Shown piece after piece: positions 61,804 through 64,000 of a stretch of DNA of 64,000 nt. A model generated the notes under the pieces. It made no database searches. It was not told the DNA's origin and worked only from the letters and a program-made list of their open reading frames with translations. Positions within the stretch are counted from its first letter, which is position 1. Each line of letters opens with the position of its first letter. Source of the stretch: Spirosoma panaciterrae DSM 21099 (GTDB lineage Bacteria > Bacteroidota > Bacteroidia > Cytophagales > Spirosomataceae); contig NZ_KB893195.1 of assembly GCF_000374025.1 (NCBI RefSeq), positions 62,001 through 126,000 on the forward strand, in the 5' to 3' direction. A program made the position numbers and the translations under genes.

Positions 61804-62580
61804 ATGTCTGAACAAAAACCACTGATTTTAGTAACCAATGATGATGGGATCACTTCCCATGGCATTCGCACCCTGGTAGACCTGATGAAACAACTTGGCT
61901 CGGTCGTTGTTGTAGCGCCCAACAGTCCGCAGTCGGGTATGGGGCATGCGATCACTATAGCCAATCCTATACGCCTGTATCCATCCGATATTTTCGGTGA
62001 TGTACCGGCTTATGAATGTTCAGGCACCCCCGCCGACTGTGTAAAACTGGCCAAACATCATGTGCTGAAAGATCGCTCCCCCGACCTGGTGGTCAGTGGT
62101 ATCAATCACGGTAGCAATTCGTCGATCAGCATTTTGTATTCGGGCACCATGTCGGCAGCCATCGAAGCGGCTATCGAAGGTATCCCGGCCATCGGCTTTT
62201 CGCTGAGCGACTTTACGCGGCAGCCCGATTTTTCGCATACACACGAGCACATCCTGGCCATTGCCCGGAATGTACTGCAACAGGGCATTCAACGTGGTAC
62301 GGCGCTGAATGTCAACTTTCCGGCCCGTGGACCTGAGCCCCTGAAAGGGATTCAGATCTGTCGGCAGGCCAATGCAAAATGGCAGGAGGTATTCGATGAA
62401 CGACGCGATCCGCACGGACGTCGGTATTTCTGGCTGGCGGGCGACTTCGTCAACTTCGACACGCACGCCGAAGACACCGACGAATACGCCCTGGCCAATA
62501 ATTATACCTCTGTTGTCCCCTGTCATTACGACCTGACAGCCTATAGCATGATGGACGAATTAAAAAACTGGAAACTGTAA
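61804..62580 (+). CDS. surE: 5'/3'-nucleotidase SurE
   Basis: A 258-residue metal-dependent nucleotidase, hydrolysing nucleoside 5'- and 3'-monophosphates. Hallmarks: LVTNDDGITSHGI near residues 9-21, where the Asp pair binds metal, APNSPQSGMGHAIT near 38-51, SGTPADCVKLAKH near 78-90, and VVSGINHGSNSSISILYSGTMSAA near 97-120. The ATG at 61804 (MSEQKPLILVTNDDG) is taken; a TTG at 61795 is also in frame. Preceding gap of 220 bp holds no ORF. Directly behind is a repeat-rich intergenic segment. Confidence 0.93.
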   Translation: MSEQKPLILVTNDDGITSHGIRTLVDLMKQLGSVVVVAPNSPQSGMGHAITIANPIRLYPSDIFGDVPAYECSGTPADCVKLAKHHVLKDRSPDLVVSGINHGSNSSISILYSGTMSAAIEAAIEGIPAIGFSLSDFTRQPDFSHTHEHILAIARNVLQQGIQRGTALNVNFPARGPEPLKGIQICRQANAKWQEVFDERRDPHGRRYFWLAGDFVNFDTHAEDTDEYALANNYTSVVPCHYDLTAYSMMDELKNWKL

Positions 62581-62581
62581 T

Positions 62582-62700
62582 ATTATATGATGTATGAAGT
62601 ATGATATATGATATAGGGGAAGCTGGAGTCTGGCGTGTATATACCCTACATCATATATTATATATTATACATCATATATTATACATCATACATCAACAAA
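62582..62700. repeat. AT-rich intergenic inverted and tandem repeats
   Basis: Short units of ATGATGTAT / ATACATCATATATT occur on both strands. The left arm (62587-62620) pairs imperfectly with the right arm (62643-62693), which holds the unit ATACATCATATATT repeated about three times; GGGG/CCCT near the centre strengthens the stem. It lies between surE and the GH3 gene, both on the plus strand. Confidence 0.6.
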
Positions 62701-62702
62701 AT

Positions 62703-64000
62703 ATGGCTCTTTTAGGAAGTTTGCTCAAAAGCGGTATTCGACTGACCAATGCCGTTCGACTACGGAAAACCAATCCGTTCGGTCAGCAACGAAAAGCCTT
62801 TCGTAAACTCATTCAGAAAGCACAGTTTACAGAATTTGGCACAACCTATCATTTTGACGAACTACTCCGGGCAGTCGAATTCGGCGGCCACCATGAGTTC
62901 TATGAGAAATTCAAGAAAAACGTCCCCATTCACGACTACAACAAGATGTTCGATGGCTGGTGGCACCGAACCTTGGCTGGTGAACGAAATATAGCCTGGC
63001 CCGGCCGGGTTAAATATTTCGCTTTAAGCTCAGGTACATCCGAAGCGTCTACGAAATACATTCCGGTAACGAAAGCCATGTCAAGGGCCATTCAACGGGC
63101 CAGTATCCGGCAAATCCTGACATTGGGAAAATACCAGAACCTTCCGGCTACGCTCTACGAAAAAGGTTATCTGATGCTGGGTGGCAGTACGAATCTGAAT
63201 GCGCGTCAGGGGCATTTTGAGGGCGATCTGAGTGGCATTACAGCCAGCCAGATTCCATTCTGGTTTCAGCGATTTTATAAACCAGGTAAAGATATAGCCC
63301 AGGAACGCGACTGGGCCCTGAAACTGGACGAAATTACAGAGCAGGCTGCCGATTGGGATATTGGTTATGTGGTGGGCGTTCCGGCCTGGATTCAGTTGCT
63401 GATGGAGAAAATCATTGCGCGGTACAATGTCAAAACCATCCACGACATCTGGCCCAACTTAATGGTATTTGGTCATGGTGGCGTGTCCTTTGAGCCTTAC
63501 AAAGCCGGATTTGAAAAGCTGCTCGCGCACCCCATCACCTACATCGAAACCTATCTGGCCTCCGAAGGCTTCATTGCGTTTCAGACGCATCCCAATGCCG
63601 AAGGCATGCAACTGGTACTGAATAACGGGCTGTTTTTTGAATTTATCCCCTTCAACGAAAAGAACTTCTCCCCCGATGGTGAACTGACCGAGAATCCGCA
63701 AACGCTCATGATTGATGAGGTGGAGGAAGGGAAAGAATATGCCCTGCTTCTCTCAACCTGTGCGGGTGCCTGGCGCTATCTGATTGGCGATACCATCCGG
63801 TTTGTCAATAAGAAGCAGGCTGAAATTGTCATTACAGGCCGTACCAAGCACTTCCTGAGTTTGTGTGGCGAACACCTTTCCGTCGACAATATGAATAAGG
63901 CGATTGAACTGGTGTCGCAGGAACTGGGGATTTCAGTGCGGGAGTTTACGGTAGCGGGTGTAGCACACGGTACCCTCTTTGCGCACGACTGGTATATCGG
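62703..64000 (+). CDS. GH3 auxin-responsive-promoter family protein (partial)
   Basis: The start ATG at 62703 (MALLGSLLKSGIRLTNAV) and 432 codons are seen; the 3' end is beyond the window. GH3 proteins are acyl-adenylate-forming enzymes that in plants attach amino acids to hormones; in bacteria the substrate is unknown. Features: FALSSGTSEASTKYIPVT near residues 107-124 (P-loop-like ATP site), MLGGSTNL near 160, YLASEGFIAFQ near 285 and CAGAWRYLIGDTIRF near 355, with GRTKHFLSLCGEHLS near 380, all at family positions. Genes of this family are common in Cytophagia. Behind surE by 122 bp. Confidence 0.88.
   Translation, partial: MALLGSLLKSGIRLTNAVRLRKTNPFGQQRKAFRKLIQKAQFTEFGTTYHFDELLRAVEFGGHHEFYEKFKKNVPIHDYNKMFDGWWHRTLAGERNIAWPGRVKYFALSSGTSEASTKYIPVTKAMSRAIQRASIRQILTLGKYQNLPATLYEKGYLMLGGSTNLNARQGHFEGDLSGITASQIPFWFQRFYKPGKDIAQERDWALKLDEITEQAADWDIGYVVGVPAWIQLLMEKIIARYNVKTIHDIWPNLMVFGHGGVSFEPYKAGFEKLLAHPITYIETYLASEGFIAFQTHPNAEGMQLVLNNGLFFEFIPFNEKNFSPDGELTENPQTLMIDEVEEGKEYALLLSTCAGAWRYLIGDTIRFVNKKQAEIVITGRTKHFLSLCGEHLSVDNMNKAIELVSQELGISVREFTVAGVAHGTLFAHDWYI

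Noticed and set aside
1-64000. CRISPR arrays
   Set aside because: No regularly spaced repeat-spacer series was seen; the only tandem repeats are the AT-rich units at 62.6 kb, which have no unique spacers.

Overview
This window looks like the chromosome of a Bacteroidetes bacterium of the Cytophagia type, most like Spirosoma or a close relative. The evidence is family content (gliding-motility/T9SS C-terminal domain, DUF3127 OB-fold protein, DUF1460 amidase-like protein, deoxynucleoside kinase, GH3-like protein, lone LytTR regulators) and several matches to the Bacteroidetes promoter pattern TTTG-N19-TAnnTTTG. The species assignment is inference; no marker gene such as 16S rRNA is present.

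Layout. From 1 to 13.9 kb is ordinary chromosome: the end of a GH13 amylase-type enzyme, a DUF1460 protein, two small hypotheticals, deoC, a sugar-phosphate isomerase/epimerase-like protein, a Uma2 protein, a PAP2 phosphatase, a helix-hairpin-helix protein, rlmD, a T9SS-exported protein, an SDR oxidoreductase, a TPR/SH3 membrane protein, tRNA-Lys, DUF3127 and tRNA-Leu(GAG). Two long perfect palindromes (39-bp and 37-bp arms) lie in this part.

From 13.9 to 48.6 kb is an accessory island. It begins directly behind tRNA-Leu with a truncated integrase joined to a broken IS3-family element, and ends with a frameshifted transposase. Between them, all on the plus strand from 15.15 to 47.42 kb, is a contractile injection system (eCIS, Afp/PVC type): cap protein (DUF4255), sheath, two tubes, DUF5908, LysM hub protein, VgrG-like spike, PAAR tip, gp25, gpJ-like baseplate protein, a 2034-residue Afp12-like baseplate protein packed with about fifteen degenerate repeats, tape-measure protein and AAA+ ATPase. 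Three genes are unrecognised: one next to the cap gene and two helical ones between sheath and tube.

Between tape measure and ATPase is a cargo zone: two large DUF4157 (eCIS-core) proteins with an almost identical 250-residue leader but unrelated C-terminal parts, each followed by a small AT-rich gene that could be an immunity gene, then a remnant of a third leader type, a 53-codon ORF, and a peptidoglycan-binding/HExxH protein carrying that same third leader. I see no recognisable tail-fibre gene. The inferred picture is a secreted or cell-associated syringe with exchangeable toxin cargo.

From 48.7 to 64 kb is chromosome again: a ThuA-like secreted protein, two stand-alone LytTR regulators, a small membrane protein, a 1567-residue secreted multidomain protein with lamin-tail and DUF3616-like parts, deoxynucleoside kinase, trhO, threonine synthase with a LysR regulator behind it, surE, and the first part of a GH3-family protein cut off by the window end.
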